This document shows, piece by piece, positions 45,201-55,399 of a stretch of DNA of 64,000 nucleotides. Every line of letters begins with the position of its first letter. Position 1 is the stretch's first letter. Origin of the DNA: Eublepharis macularius (lineage: Eukaryota > Chordata > Lepidosauria > Squamata > Eublepharidae); the NCBI RefSeq assembly GCF_028583425.1, contig NC_072793.1, forward strand, positions 101,231,689-101,295,688, in the 5' to 3' direction. The translations under genes were made by a program, and so were the position numbers. The notes beneath the pieces were generated by a model, which searched no databases, had not been told where the DNA came from, and saw nothing but the letters and a program-made list of their open reading frames with translations.

Positions 45201-48200
45201 TGTTGCTTCCATGTTTAAAAGATATTACAGACTATCTACTGTATATTCTAGCTAAACACATTGCTAATTCTGTTTTTTGTTTCTCTAAAGGCCTGGCAAA
45301 CCCATCAGACACCTTCACTGTCTTCTATGGCGAGAAATGCCCATGGTGTGAGTAAAATTTGGGACTCCATCTTGTGTGAAGCTGCAAGGTCATTGGTCCA
45401 TTTTACTTAGTGCTGTCTACTCTGGATGTGGCTCTGCAGGGTTTTAGGCAGAGCAAGATCTTTCCCAGCTTCTGGATTCTCAGGGCCTTTTTAGCTGGAG
45501 ATACCAGGGATTGAACCTGGGACCTTCTGCATTCAGATCTTGTGTCCTGCCATGGAGCCACAGCTCCTCTCCCTGTCTGTAGTTCCCAAAAATATGCCTT
45601 ACATCTATTTCACATTGCTCTTTTTAAAGATATGCATCTTAAGAACTGTACTGAAAATGCAGTTACACTCTATAAGAAAACTAATGTATGGGTCTCTTTC
45701 ACAATGAATGCATGAATTCTTCCAGACTGTTCATGGAGTTTTGCCAGTCATATGTCATAGCTGTGAACAACACCTATGTAATCCTTTATTAAGATTTTAA
45801 TCATCTTTGGAGAGCCAAAATAGATAATAGGGTCAGCTTCCTGTTAGCATTGGGCTGGAATGTTCAGATTCTTAGCCACAGATGATTTTACCTCTTCCAG
45901 CAGATTGTGATCTGTGGATTTAAAGTTACAGTCACACTATTTATTGGGGTGTATTGGAATTTAAGAGCCTCTCAGGGACATACTACATGTGACTTTGGAA
46001 TTCTGTGACTGAAACTCCAGACTTATAATTGCAGCTTTGGGGTTCCCTCTGTATAAAACATGGTCATGGTGCTGGGCAAGGGTGATTGTCTGATTTCTCT
46101 GATCAAAATGCCACCCCCACCCTCCCTCCAATCAACTGCTCTGAATCCCAGTAGACAGGCACAATAAAGGAATCTCTCTTTTCCTGTACTAGGACTTCAA
46201 ACTCATTTCCAATTGGGCTGTGTGAGGGAAAGGTAATGCCTGCTTCCACGATGCAACGGCCTTGATTCAGATCAGGGCACCCATACCTGCTCTTATAGGG
46301 CCAAGTAGTACATCTGGAATTTCAGTCACGAAAGTCCAGCTTTCTGTGTTGTTTGGCCCTTATTCACATCTTTGTTTAGTGTTTTTGTACTTTAGAATAT
46401 TCAGCTAACAGGTTTTGTAACTGCCTCTGTTGAACTGTAACTTTATTCATATCTGTATCTTGCTCTGTGTGTATCCAAAAGTTGACATTTATGCATGAAC
46501 TCTGATGATTCTGCACTTTTTAAAATGAATATTTGAAAGCTGAGAAATACACCACTGAGTATTGACCATCACCTAAACCTAATTAATAGCATTCACCGGT
46601 GTATGCATAAAAGATAGAAATGTAGGAAATCTTCCAGTGAGAGACCCAGCATTTGGATCATGGGGCCATAAAGATGCACTGGAGTTGTCGGCTGCCAGAC
46701 CCTGCTTCTCTTCCAGCTGGCTATGCTCTGTTTTTTCCCATTAGCATCTGCTTTCTTCCTATCTTTTTAAAAAATCTTTAAGTATAAGCGTTTGCATACT
46801 GTTCAGATTTTAAATTCTTTTAAACCATGTTTTGCTTACTCAGGTGAAATCTACTTTTGGCGTGTGGCTCTCAGGACCTAACTAGATGATATACTGGCTC
46901 CATGTTATGAGCTAGAAGATAGACAAGGAGTTCCATGTCAGGAGCCTCCAGTGTTCTTTTAAAGTAATGACAGGCCCAATTCAAATTGGGGCTGTGGCAC
47001 AAAGGGAGGGTTTTTTACAGCGTGCACATGTGCGCGTGCACACACACTTTGTTTTCCAATCTTAAAAGGGCCCCAGGGGGTTGCCATTTGCCCTGTTACA
47101 AAGATGAACCAGCTAGGAACTCCTGACACAGAACTGCCAGTGTATCATTCTAGTTAGGCCTTCAGTGTTGAAGATCCCTTTTCTCTTTATATGTTATTCT
47201 CTTGAGAAATATAGTCATGTCCTGAAGAAACAATGCCTAAAGTATGGATGAGAATACTGCATATGGGTATCAATTGGTTTGTCTGTCTGTCTGTCACATT
47301 TTTATTTTACCCTTTGTCCAAGGAACTCAAAGCAGTGTTCATAGGGGCCAGACTAAGTTTTCTGCTGACAGAAGGGAGGGGGTAGTTTCCTCCAGTTCTT
47401 CCTTTGTGCTGCAAACCTCTGTTTAAGAGTCTCCCTGTCCTCCTGGAGCAGGATTTGGGGGGAATCAGTGGGCTGCAGCAGGAGGGAAGAAGCAGGGAAG
47501 TTGTTCTACTGTCAGAGGTGCTTTGCATGAGCAGAAAATTTTGCCTGGATTTAACCCACAGAGCTTCCTCCTCCCATTTTATCTTTATGACACCCAGTGA
47601 ATTTCATGGCTGGGGGGCAGCGGGGATGCTGAACCGAGGTCTCTCAGGTCCCAGCCTGATGTTGTAGCTATGGTGCCATGAGGCCTTCTCTCGCAAAGCT
47701 TTGTGAATTCTTTCATTGCAGTCATCTCTATAGCTATAGGAAGAGCCCTTGGCCCTATTTTCAAAGCAGGATGTCTCTTGGGCAGTGGGAAGTGTGGCAG
47801 CAGTTCTGCTTGCCTTGTGCATGTTGCTCCTTTTGACCATGACCCATGAGCTTTGAAGTTCTGCTGGAAATAGTTCTGACTCCCTTTGCATCAGGGCAAC
47901 ACAATGCTGTTCTGCCTGTTTTACTTGCCTTTCATTTCTCTGCCTTCCCTTAATACTTGCAGGGATTAAAGTGAAAGTAGAGGGGAACCCTGGACATGGA
48001 TCCAGATTCATTGAGGACACGGCGGCTGAGAAGCTGGTAAGAGAGCACCCTGTAAAGACAAGAGGCAGGGTAGGGAGAGAGGCTGCTTTTGTGCAGCCAC
48101 AGGAGAGGGTCAGTTTCTTAGACCAATCATGAGAGCAGATGTCAGGCCACCTTCATAGGCATGGTTTTTGCACAAGCCAGAAGTGCTGGCTCTGTGGAAG

Positions 48201-51200
48201 TGTAGACTTGACATCATCCAGGTACTGCCTGGTATTTGCTTGCTAGGATGGATGATTCTTGAGCTAACTTTTGTACTTTCCTATCCACAGCACAGAGTAA
48301 TCACTTCCTTCCTAGAGTTCAGAGAGCGTGAAAAACAAAGGTGAGGAGAAAACCTGTATTGTAAGTCAGATTGCATTTCCCTGACCTTCTCCAGGGCTTA
48401 GTTTCATTCTCTCAAACCATTAAGAGTAGCTGCATTTGTCTGCAGAAGCATCAAAAAGGTGGGGAAAGTGCTTTGGCAACTCAGAAATGAAACTGTTTGA
48501 CTGTGCCAAGGCCCTTCCTCTGCAGCCACACACTTCATCAAATGTATAACGCTGGCTGCTCTTTAATCAACAATGGTTATCTAACTAAAGGCACATGGAA
48601 GTTTTGCTTCCTGCAACTGCCATTAATACCCTGTGTGACACTGGGCAAGACATCTCCATTTATTTGTTGCTCAGTTTATCCTTTTGTAAAATGAGACTGG
48701 GAACTGGTGTAGCATAATCCCTAAGAAGTATACACCTAAATTTCTGGTTCAGATCCCATAAATTCACCAGATGGCTGCAGACAAGCCACTGTCTTCCACT
48801 GGTAGGGTAGTAATAATGACCAACCTGGCAAAGTGATTGTAAACATTTCTGAGACAATGTTTAAATAAAAGCATTTTGAGCAGTTAGGAACAGATGCTAT
48901 GCAACATCATTATGAAGACTCATGGCAGCCCTGCTTGCAAATTAGTTATATGGTGTATTTATTATTTGTTTTTCATTTATAATTTGCTATTTATCTGGTC
49001 TTTAGTTTGTTTTCAGAACTGCTTGTAGATTTTTTTTTATTTACAAGGGCATTTTAGGCTAAGTTCTAATTCTAGTACTATTCAGTGTGCCCTACTGGTG
49101 CATGCCTTGAAGAATTTGAGCACTGCAGCTAAGGTGCAGGTTTAATATTCAACAGCAGCGCTCCAACAGCAGTGTAGTGGAGGCGATAGATGCTTTGGTG
49201 GTTTCAGCCGCACTTGGGACAGATACAGAGTTTCTGAAGCAGGGTATGTGTATGTGTCAAGCACTCTTGCAAGGTACTGTTATCATATGAGAGAGAGGTG
49301 TTTTCTGGAGACCATTTTCTATGGATATTATTATTAATAATAATAATAATAATATCCCACCTTCCCTGCAAGTGTGCTCAGGGCGGGTTACAACAGAAGA
49401 TAAAATATACTAGATAAAATCACAATAAATTAACACAGCTTTCTAATAAAACACCTGCTCACCATATAAAAACCATGTAACATCTGACGGAGATGGAGGT
49501 GCGGCTTAACCATGCATGGTCGCTTATATATGGGGGGTAGATGGTCAATACCCCCTACACATAGAGGAGACAGGGAGAGAGGCTCATTTGGTGGAAACCC
49601 TGATGGCCTCAACCATATGCCTGGCGGAACATCTAGTTCAAAAGTGGAATCAGCTGCCTAGGGAGGTGGTGAGCTCCCCCTCACTGGCAGCTTTCAAGAA
49701 GAGGCTGGATGAATACTTGTTAGAGATGCTTTAGGCTGATCCTGCACTGGGCAGGGGGTTGGACTAGATGGTCTGTATGGCCCCTTCCAACTCTATGATT
49801 CTATGATCTCCGTCTTACAGGCCCGCCTGAAGAAGACAAGATCTTGGCGGGCCCGGGTGTCCTCAGACAGAGAGTTCCAGCAGGTTGGGGCCAGAACTGA
49901 AAAGTCCCTGGCCCTGGTTGAGGCCAATCGAGCCTCCCTGGGGCCAGGGACCACCAGTAGGTGCTTACCGGCTGATCTCAGCACCCTCCGGGGAGTATAT
50001 GAGAAGAGACGGTCCCTCAGGTATGCTGGTCCCAGTCTGTTTAGGGCTTTATAGGTTAATACCAAAACCTTGAAGCTGATCCAGAATTCCATGGGAAGCC
50101 AGTGTAGCTGCTCCTGAACTGGAGTTACATGTGTCCTGAAAGGCACACCCATCAAGACACGGGCAGCAGCGTTCTGGACCCACTGTAATTTCCGGGTCAG
50201 ACTCAAGGGAAGCCCTGTGTAGAGCGAGTTACAGTAATCCAATCTGGAGATAACCATTGCATGGATCACTGTTTCCAGGTCATTGGTCGAGAGATAGGGA
50301 GCAAGCTGCCTGGCCTGCCGAAGATGGAAAAAAGCAGACCGGGCAACTGCCACGACCTGGTCCTCCATTGATAAAGAGGAGTCCAGCATCATGCCAAGAC
50401 TTCTGACCGACGAAACGGGCACAAGTGGTGCGCCATCGAAGGCTGGAAGTTGGATCCCCCCCTCCAACGTCCCATGACCTAAGTACATGACGTCCATCTT
50501 CATGGGATTTAATTTCAGTCTGCTCTGCTTCACCCAACCAGACACGGCATCCAAAGCTTTAATCAGGGCTTCTGGAGCTGAGCCAGGCCGTCCATCCAAC
50601 AACAGATACAACTGGGTGTCATCAGTGTACTGGTGACAACCCAGTCCGAAACTCCATGCCCGCTGGGCAAGGGTGCGCATATACAGATTGAACAACAATG
50701 GGGAGAGAATCGCCTCCTGGGGGACGGCGCATACCAATGATTGGCATGCAGACACCCTTTCCTCTAGTGCCACCCTCTGTCCCCGACGTGGAAAAAAGAG
50801 ACAAACCACTTTAAGGCAGTCCCTCGTATCCCCACATCGGCAAGGCGGTGGGTCAACAATTCATAGTCAACCATGTCGAACGCTGCCGAAAGATCCAATA
50901 ACACCAACAGCGCCGACCTGCCTTGATCCAGATGTCTACAGAGATCGTCTGCGAGGGCGACCAACACTGTCTCAGTCCCATGGCCCGGGCGGAAGCCAGA
51001 CTGGAATGGGTCCAGGACTGATGCATCTTCCAAGAAAGCCTGCAGCTGCTCCACCACCGCCCGTTCAATCACCTTACCCAGAAACGGGAGGTTCGAGACT
51101 GGGCGGTAACTGGACAGGTCGGTGGGGTCCAAAGTTGTTTTTTTCAGGAGAGGCTTCACCACAGCTTCCTTTAACGCCCCAGGAAAAACCCCAGAGCTCA

Positions 51201-54200
51201 AAGATAAGTTGATAATGGCCTCCAGTGAAGCCCTCAGCCCATCCACACTGGCTTTCACCAGCCACGAAGGGCAAGGGTCCAAGGAACATGTAGTGGGCCT
51301 CATCCGCTGCAGGATCCTGTCAACATCCTCATAGAAGACCAGACTGAAGTGATCTAAGATCTGCCCAGAGGACAGCCAAGGGGTCTCCAGTTCCTGTACT
51401 GTATCAACCGTGGCAGGCAGGTCGCAGCGGAGATATAAGACTTTACCTGCAAAAAAGCTCCCAAAAGCCTCGCAGCTAATAACCGAATTATCAGTTTGGT
51501 GGACTCCCTCTGAGAGGGAGATCAGGGACCGAACTACTTGAAACAATTTTGCCGGGCGTGAGCTTGCAGACGCTATGGAGGTGGCATAGTAATCCTCCTT
51601 TGCCACCTTCACAGCTACCTCATAGGCTTTCATAAACGCTCTATAAGATGATCTTGCTTCTTCGTCATGGCTTTGCCTCCACCCTCACTCAAGCCATCTC
51701 AGCTCCCACTTCATCCGTCGTAGCTCCTCCGTATACCAAGGAGCTAGTTTGGTGCGGGGGTGGAGAGGGTGACGGGGAATGATTTCGTCAATGGCTTCAG
51801 AGAGATGGCCATGCCAGTCCTCTACCAGCTCATCTAACAAACCGCCAGGGGGCATTGGATCCCGCAGAGCATTCTGGAACCCAATTAGATCCATTAGTCT
51901 CCGCGGGCGAGCATAAATTTGCTCGCTGCTTATGCAGGGGGGAGCCTTCAGGACAGAGTGGTCCGAGCATGGCTCTGCTTTTATAGCACCAAGGTCCACA
52001 TGAATCCCCATTCCAAAGATCAAATCCAGCGGGTGGCCCGCATTATGCGTGGCAGCTGAAACAACTTGAGAAAGTCCTAGTGCTGCCATGGAAGACACTA
52101 GGTCCACAGCTTGCGAGGAGGCGGCATCATCGACATGGAGGTTGAAGTAACCCAGGACCAACAGCCGAGGTTGCTCAAGGCTCATCCTGCCACTGCCTCC
52201 AATAAGCTCAGCAGGGTAACTGCTGGTGCGCTAGGCAGTCAGTACACCACGCAGATAGCCAAACTTTCCTCAGCTTTCCACGTCAGTCCAACACAATCAA
52301 TGCCAGTGATCTTTGGTGCAGGGAGCGGCCTGAAGGAGAAAAACTCTCGAATGAGAATAGCCACCCCACCCATCCGTCCGGGACTGATGAAGGACTGAGA
52401 AACCTGAGGGGGCCAGCTCTTTCAAGGCGACTGTTTCGCCATCCCTCACCCAGGTCTCAGTCACGCACACCAGGTCCACATTTTCTGCCGCAAATAAATC
52501 CTTTTGGTCTTGTTATTAATGGACCTGGCATTACACAACAGCAGTGTCGGAGGGAGGTGATTCAATGTCCTAGCCCCACAACCAGCATGCCTCGGGATGG
52601 GATGCAGGTTGGAAGGACATTGAGCCCTGCCACGTCTCTGTTGCCTTCCATTTCTGACCTGCATCCCACCGCCATACCTCCCCTGCCCTCAGAGCACTGG
52701 GATCCCCAACTCCCGTCCAGTCTCCTCCCTCGCAACCCCTTCACAAGCTCCACCCTATATCATTGTCCATAACAACACAACACAACTGACCCAGCTGCCC
52801 TTAGTTAATCTCAATATAAAATTTTAATTCAATCATAACACAACCCCACCCCCTCAATAATCAGGTGCACCTCCACTTATTTAAGGGGCCATACATTGGC
52901 CCAATTCCAGCCTCGAAAGGCTAGGTCTGCCCCAATATAATTTCAGTTGACTCCAGAAAATCCCAAAGAGCTTCACCAGCTGCAGCCACCAAACAACCTT
53001 GCAGCCCCTCCACCAATTCCAGGAGCAACCCCCTAAGTCCAGCTCTGGGCCACTTAACACAGCAAAGCAGGATAGGGTGATTAATTGCTCTGCCTTTTGC
53101 AAATACCTGTGGTTTCTACAGATGCTTGGAAGAATGAGTTTGTGCCCTGCAATGTGCTGTTGGACTGCTCTTCAGCCTCTGGGATTTAGGAAAAAGGTGC
53201 AAAAAATTTTCCAAAGTGGGTTGAAAGTCTTTGTCCTTTCCATCACACAGGCTGAAATCAGAGAAGCACCTTACCTTAGGTGATGTAACATCCCTCAACC
53301 TAACCATGTTGAATGGGGGCATCTCCTTCAATGTGGTCCCCTGTGAGATGTCTGCTGCCTTTGACATCCGCATCCCACCCACAGTGGATTTAAAGGTATA
53401 ATAGAGAAACAGGTAGGGAAATAACCAATTTTCTTTCTATGAGATGTGCCAACTAGGAGCTGCCCAGAATGTGTCTTGGACTATATTGCATAGAGCTGTA
53501 TTTCCCAGGCTCCTTCACATTAAAAAAAAATAAATGGTGAAAGTGTATTACAAAATACTTTGGACCATTAAGAAAGCTCTCTCCTTGCCTTGGTTGCAGT
53601 TGATGATGTGGCATCATCCTGATTGGCCATGGAGGCCTGATTGGCTATGGCTGAGAGAACTGGAAGGATGGTCCTGAGGCCTTGAAGGCCAATCCCATTC
53701 TACTGTCCTGTGATCTATTTAAGATGCAGCAGTAGCTGCAGGTCGTTCCTCCTAATGCAAGACAGCAGCAGCAAGAAAGTAGTAGAGACCTCTCTAGAGC
53801 AACCAATGAAGGGGATCATCAGAGTTCTCGCGTGGCCCTAAGCCAGCCTGGGACAATGATTAAAGCTACTGCTTGTGAAGCATCTGCTTAGTGCAGTTGT
53901 GTGGAAAGAACTGGTAAGAAGGAGAGCAGAAGATTATGGGATAAATTGAGAGGCATGTGGAGTTACAAGGTAGATTGAAATTGGGATCTTCACTCAAGAA
54001 TCACTCATACTTCCATGATTTGTTTTATAGGCATTTGAGGAGCAGCTCACAGCCTGGTGCCGGGCAGCTGGGGAAGGTGTTACCTATGAGTTCCACCAGG
54101 TAACTGCAGAGATGAGGGAGCATTCCAGCAGCCTGTTGCTGTCCCATAGACCTAGGAGTATTGATCAGTTCCTGCTTTTTGACTCTCTTCTCCTTACTGC

Positions 54201-55152
54201 TGCCACAGTCTCTCCACCCTGGGTCTTTTATCTCAAAATGGCTACCCTTCTGTTCTGCACTGTGCCCCTCATTTTCTTGCACGACTGCTGCTACTTCTGC
54301 CATGCCCTTGCCACAGAGTGCTGCACTGTGGATGCTCCACTGCTGCCTCCTCCAAGCTTTATCTTCTACCCTTCTCTTTGGGCTAGAAATACACAGATCA
54401 GTCGATGACCTCCACAGAGGAATCTGACCCCTGGTGGAAGGTGTTCAGTGGCACCTGCAAGGACATGTGAGTGATACACCGTATCTTCCCCACTCTAATA
54501 TTCATTCCTTTAGGACCATGTTAAGGCTGGTGGCTTTTTTCTGCAAGACACAGAGGAGGCAATGTCAGTTTGGGCAGGGGGGGTGGGAAATGATGTTCAA
54601 GGCATTCAGAATATACTCCCCTCAGTGCCTATATAAAGTTCAACAAAGTTGCCCACTAACCTGAACCTTTCCGGCGTCGTTCCTGTTCTTTCCTAAGAGG
54701 GACCCCTGACTCCATTGTGAAAATGCCCATTGTCTGATGGTCCTGCCATTAAACACCAGAGCAGGAGAAAAGGGTAACTCAACAGTGGGAGCTTCTTGTC
54801 ATGCTGTCTCTGTCTTGTCAGGAACATGAAACTGAAGTGCGAGATTTTTCCTGCTGCCACAGACAGCCGCTATATCAGAGCAGTGAGTACAAGTATTATT
54901 TTCTGTGCCTGTCTTGCTTGGTGACTTCTCTAGTACTTTGCTTAGATCTTGTTTATAATAGTTTTTTTCTCCTTCACTGTATTGCAGGCAGGCCACCCAG
55001 CAATTGGCTTCTCCCCCATGAACCGTACCCCTGTGCTGCTGCATGACCACAATGAATTCCTGAATGAGCAGGTCTTTCTTCGTGGGATTGAGATCTATGC
55101 CCATCTCATCCCAGCGCTGGCCAGTGTTCCACCTCTACAAGCAGAGATCTGA
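27121..55152 (+). CDS. ACY1: ACY1, aminoacylase-1
   Basis: Fourteen coding exons: 27121-27238, 35529-35593, 39194-39298, 42459-42553, 43204-43280, 44484-44573, 45291-45347, 47963-48036, 48291-48340, 53251-53395, 54031-54099, 54387-54466, 54822-54882 and 54988-55152. Total 1,251 nt, 416 residues (human 408); the eight extra residues are all N-terminal. The enzyme (EC 3.5.1.14, M20 metallopeptidase family) hydrolyses N-acyl-L-amino acids in the cytosol as a zinc-dependent homodimer. Zinc and catalytic residues are present, numbered human plus eight: H88 and D90 in NSHTDVVP, D121 in ARGAQDMK, E155/E156 in PDEEIGGH, E183 in ALDEG, H381 in LLHDHN. The dimer/lid domain (about 197-320) includes the H214 segment NPGHGSRF. 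All junctions are GT-AG with matching phases. The gene appears intact. It follows ABHD14A as in mammals, where read-through transcripts of the pair are known. Confidence 0.98.
27792..28057. mobile_element. MITE-like element with long imperfect terminal inverted repeats
   Basis: Left end GCCTGGTCTGAAGTAGCATG then AGGTGGTAGAA; right end, on the other strand, GCCCGGTCTAGACATGTACT then AGGTGGTAGAA. No coding sequence and no clear duplication, so the superfamily is open. Confidence 0.55.
28058..30010 (+). other. ACY1 intron, unassigned
   Basis: No gene. Some stretches read like decayed interspersed repeats, but I cannot name them. Confidence 0.35.
30011..30122. repeat. Compound microsatellite
   Basis: A C-run and CA units are followed by TGTA/CGTA units (30031-30060), a second CA patch, and GA units at 30106-30122. 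Confidence 0.85.
30637..30845 (-). repeat. tRNA-derived SINE copy, decayed
   Basis: ACATATGAAGCTGCCTTGTA, then ACCTAGTTTAGTACTGGCTA and GCAATGGCTCT match the family reversed. The tRNA-like end is poorly preserved. Confidence 0.65.
30846..33420 (+). other. ACY1 intron, unassigned
   Basis: No coding region or recognised repeat supported. Confidence 0.35.
33422..33700 (-). repeat. L2-like LINE 3' UTR fragment
   Basis: A TTTATTTATTTGTTTGTTTA tail followed by TTATAGTCCACTGTTCTCAC and GAGACTCAAAGCAGATCACA, the same 3' UTR family as 41743-42310. Confidence 0.75.
33900..33966 (+). repeat. CR1 LINE 3' end
   Basis: GGGCAGGGGGTTGGACAAGA, then GGCCCCTTCCAACTCTGTGA ending TTCTG repeats, the classic CR1 3' terminus. 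Confidence 0.85.
34080..35165 (-). repeat. L2-type LINE fragment
   Basis: The - strand encodes decayed ORF2 pieces: [16 protein letters not shown] (about 35110-35160), [18 protein letters not shown], and further down a C-terminal region. The 3' end lies near 34080. Confidence 0.8.
35529..35593 (+). CDS. ACY1: ACY1 coding exon 2
   Basis: Encodes [20 protein letters not shown] and VE; acceptor CTTCCAG, donor GTAAGC. Confidence 0.96.
35594..37570 (+). other. ACY1 intron, unassigned
   Basis: No gene and no clearly named repeat. Confidence 0.35.
37573..38180 (-). repeat. L1 LINE 3' end
   Basis: A T-rich run (37575-37594) is the reversed A-tail. The - strand from about 38135 to 37872 encodes the L1 ORF2 C-terminus ([36 protein letters not shown]). 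It is related to the L1 end at 63113-63998. Confidence 0.88.
38181..38639 (+). other. ACY1 intron, unassigned
   Basis: Nothing recognised; possibly more L1 debris next to the copy above. Confidence 0.3.
38640..38832 (-). repeat. tRNA-derived SINE copy
   Basis: ATATGAAGCTGCTTTATACT, CAGTGGCTCTCCAGG, and GATTGAACCTGGGACC (B box reversed), ending in GAGCCACAG. Confidence 0.88.
39194..39298 (+). CDS. ACY1: ACY1 coding exon 3
   Basis: 35 whole codons. Contains [13 protein letters not shown], with zinc ligand H88 and D90. Acceptor TTGTAG, donor GTTAGT. Confidence 0.97.
39615..40330. other. GC-rich block inside an AT-rich intron
   Basis: About 700 bp of C/T- and G/C-rich DNA with sharp change from its flanks. 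Open frames here are low-complexity and resemble no known protein. Possibly an unassigned repeat insertion. Confidence 0.35.
40698..40912. repeat. Head-to-head inverted pair of a hammerhead-like repeat
   Basis: The left copy (-) and right copy (+) share GAAGAGCAAGAT-type ends, ATATGAGCTTTCGAGAG and its complement, and a CTGACGA core near 40816. They meet around 40795-40810. Confidence 0.8.
41743..42310 (-). repeat. L2-like LINE 3' end with (CAAA)n tail
   Basis: The - strand begins near 42302 with the end of ORF2 ([17 protein letters not shown], then [14 protein letters not shown]), passes through the 3' UTR shared with 19936, 22760 and 33422, and ends in about 19 CAAA units (seen as GTTT at 41743-41818). 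Confidence 0.88.
42459..42553 (+). CDS. ACY1: ACY1 coding exon 4
   Basis: Encodes [19 protein letters not shown], then [13 protein letters not shown] with bridging zinc ligand D121. Acceptor CTGCAG, donor GTAAGT. Confidence 0.97.
42554..43203 (+). other. ACY1 intron 5, nothing recognised
   Basis: No repeat or gene seen. Confidence 0.4.
43204..43280 (+). CDS. ACY1: ACY1 coding exon 5
   Basis: Encodes [20 protein letters not shown] and MSFVP, leading into the DEE motif split with the next exon. Acceptor GTTAG, donor GTAAGT. Confidence 0.96.
43712..43925 (+). repeat. Sauria SINE copy
   Basis: A tRNA-derived head with B box GATTGATTCCCC, then GCTTGCTGAGTGATCTTGGG, CCAGTCACAAACTCTC and the tail TGAGCCACTTTGAGTCC, with an A-rich end. 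Confidence 0.85.
43926..44483 (+). other. ACY1 intron 6, remainder
   Basis: Nothing recognised after the SINE. Confidence 0.4.
44484..44573 (+). CDS. ACY1: ACY1 coding exon 6
   Basis: Encodes the catalytic/zinc pair [19 protein letters not shown] and ALDE, covering E155, E156 and E183. Acceptor TCTGCAG, donor GTGAGA. Confidence 0.97.
44574..45290 (+). other. ACY1 intron 7, nothing recognised
   Basis: No gene or named repeat seen. Confidence 0.4.
45291..45347 (+). CDS. ACY1: ACY1 coding exon 7
   Basis: Encodes [19 protein letters not shown]. Acceptor CTAAAG, donor GTGAGT. Confidence 0.96.
45370..45576 (-). repeat. tRNA-derived SINE copy
   Basis: GAAGCTGCAAGGTCATTGGT at its 3' end and GGGATTGAACCTGGGACC (reversed B box) near 45510, then GGAGCCACAGCTCC. 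Confidence 0.8.
45577..47304 (+). other. ACY1 intron 8, unassigned
   Basis: No coding region or named repeat. Confidence 0.35.
47305..47685 (-). repeat. Possible Sauria SINE, interrupted
   Basis: The ends at 47305-47345 and 47565-47685 (CCCATTTTATCTTTATGAC, then a tRNA-like end) resemble a reversed Sauria SINE split by about 215 bp of other sequence. Both parts are decayed. Confidence 0.4.
47963..48036 (+). CDS. ACY1: ACY1 coding exon 8
   Basis: Encodes [20 protein letters not shown] and AEKL, starting the dimer domain and including H214. Acceptor TTGCAG, donor GTAAGA. Confidence 0.97.
48291..48340 (+). CDS. ACY1: ACY1 coding exon 9
   Basis: Encodes [16 protein letters not shown] and part of R. 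Acceptor TCCACAG, donor GTGAGG. Confidence 0.95.
48600..48885 (+). repeat. MIR-like SINE fragments, two in tandem
   Basis: The first (to about 48695) carries TGTGTGACACTGGGCAAGAC and CAGTTTATCCTTTTGTAAAA. The second (from about 48697) starts TGGTGTAGCATAATCCC and ends ACAATGTTTAAATAAAAGCA. Confidence 0.65.
49331..53080 (-). mobile_element. Nearly full-length, decayed L2-type LINE
   Basis: On the - strand, from the 5' side: a GC-rich leader (about 53080-52665), endonuclease pieces ([15 protein letters not shown] near 52530; [26 protein letters not shown]), then RT at about 51630-49807 ([78 protein letters not shown]). The catalytic YxDD box is present. The coding region is broken by shifts, for example between the frames meeting near 50790 and between 52185 and 52297. 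The 3' UTR ends in an AAT/ATT microsatellite at 49331-49352. It fills the ACY1 intron just upstream of coding exon 10. Confidence 0.9.
49635..49805 (+). mobile_element. CR1 LINE 3' fragment inserted into the L2 LINE
   Basis: Encodes the CR1-type end [20 protein letters not shown] and LDEYLLEML, then TTGGACTAGATGGTC and CCTTCCAACTCTATGATTC. It splits the L2 element at ATCT (49631-49634), which recurs at 49806-49809. Confidence 0.88.
53251..53395 (+). CDS. ACY1: ACY1 coding exon 10
   Basis: Encodes [40 protein letters not shown] and IPPTVDLK, the core of the dimer domain. Acceptor CACACAG, donor GTATAA. Confidence 0.97.
53396..54030 (+). other. ACY1 intron 11, nothing recognised
   Basis: No gene or named repeat seen. 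Confidence 0.4.
54031..54099 (+). CDS. ACY1: ACY1 coding exon 11
   Basis: 23 whole codons: [20 protein letters not shown] and FHQ. Confidence 0.96.
54387..54466 (+). CDS. ACY1: ACY1 coding exon 12
   Basis: Encodes [20 protein letters not shown] and SGTCKD. Acceptor GGCTAG, donor GTGAGT. Confidence 0.96.
54822..54882 (+). CDS. ACY1: ACY1 coding exon 13
   Basis: Encodes [20 protein letters not shown]. Acceptor TTGTCAG, donor GTGAGT. Confidence 0.96.
54988..55152 (+). CDS. ACY1: ACY1 coding exon 14, with stop
   Basis: Encodes [20 protein letters not shown], with H381 in LLHDHN, and the C-terminus [11 protein letters not shown] before TGA. Confidence 0.98.
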   Translation, partial: AGHPAIGFSPMNRTPVLLHDHNEFLNEQVFLRGIEIYAHLIPALASVPPLQAEI

Positions 55153-55378
55153 GCTGCAGTTATGAGGAAAAGGCAGCAGTCTGAAGGAAGAAGGCATAGA
55201 AACCAAAGAGAGAGAGAGAGAGTTGAAAAATTATGTTGTTTCCTGTTGTGACACGGGCCCCTCCTAGGGGATGTAGACAGACCTTAGAATGTTCTGGCTG
55301 AGAACTGGTGACTTGATTAGGTCTGGTTGGTATCCCAGGACAAACTGTGGAACTCCAGCATCCCTGAGTGCTACCACC

Positions 55379-55384
55379 AATAAA
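55379..55384 (+). terminator. ACY1: ACY1 poly(A) signal
   Basis: AATAAA 227 bases after the stop, the first canonical signal in the 3' UTR. Confidence 0.85.
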
Positions 55385-55399
55385 GCATGTTTAAGCCTT

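Noticed and set aside
47347-47560. Possible DNA element with CAGACTAAGTTTTCTGCT-like inverted ends
   Set aside because: Ends match only roughly and I found no target-site duplication; it may simply be unrelated sequence within a broken SINE.
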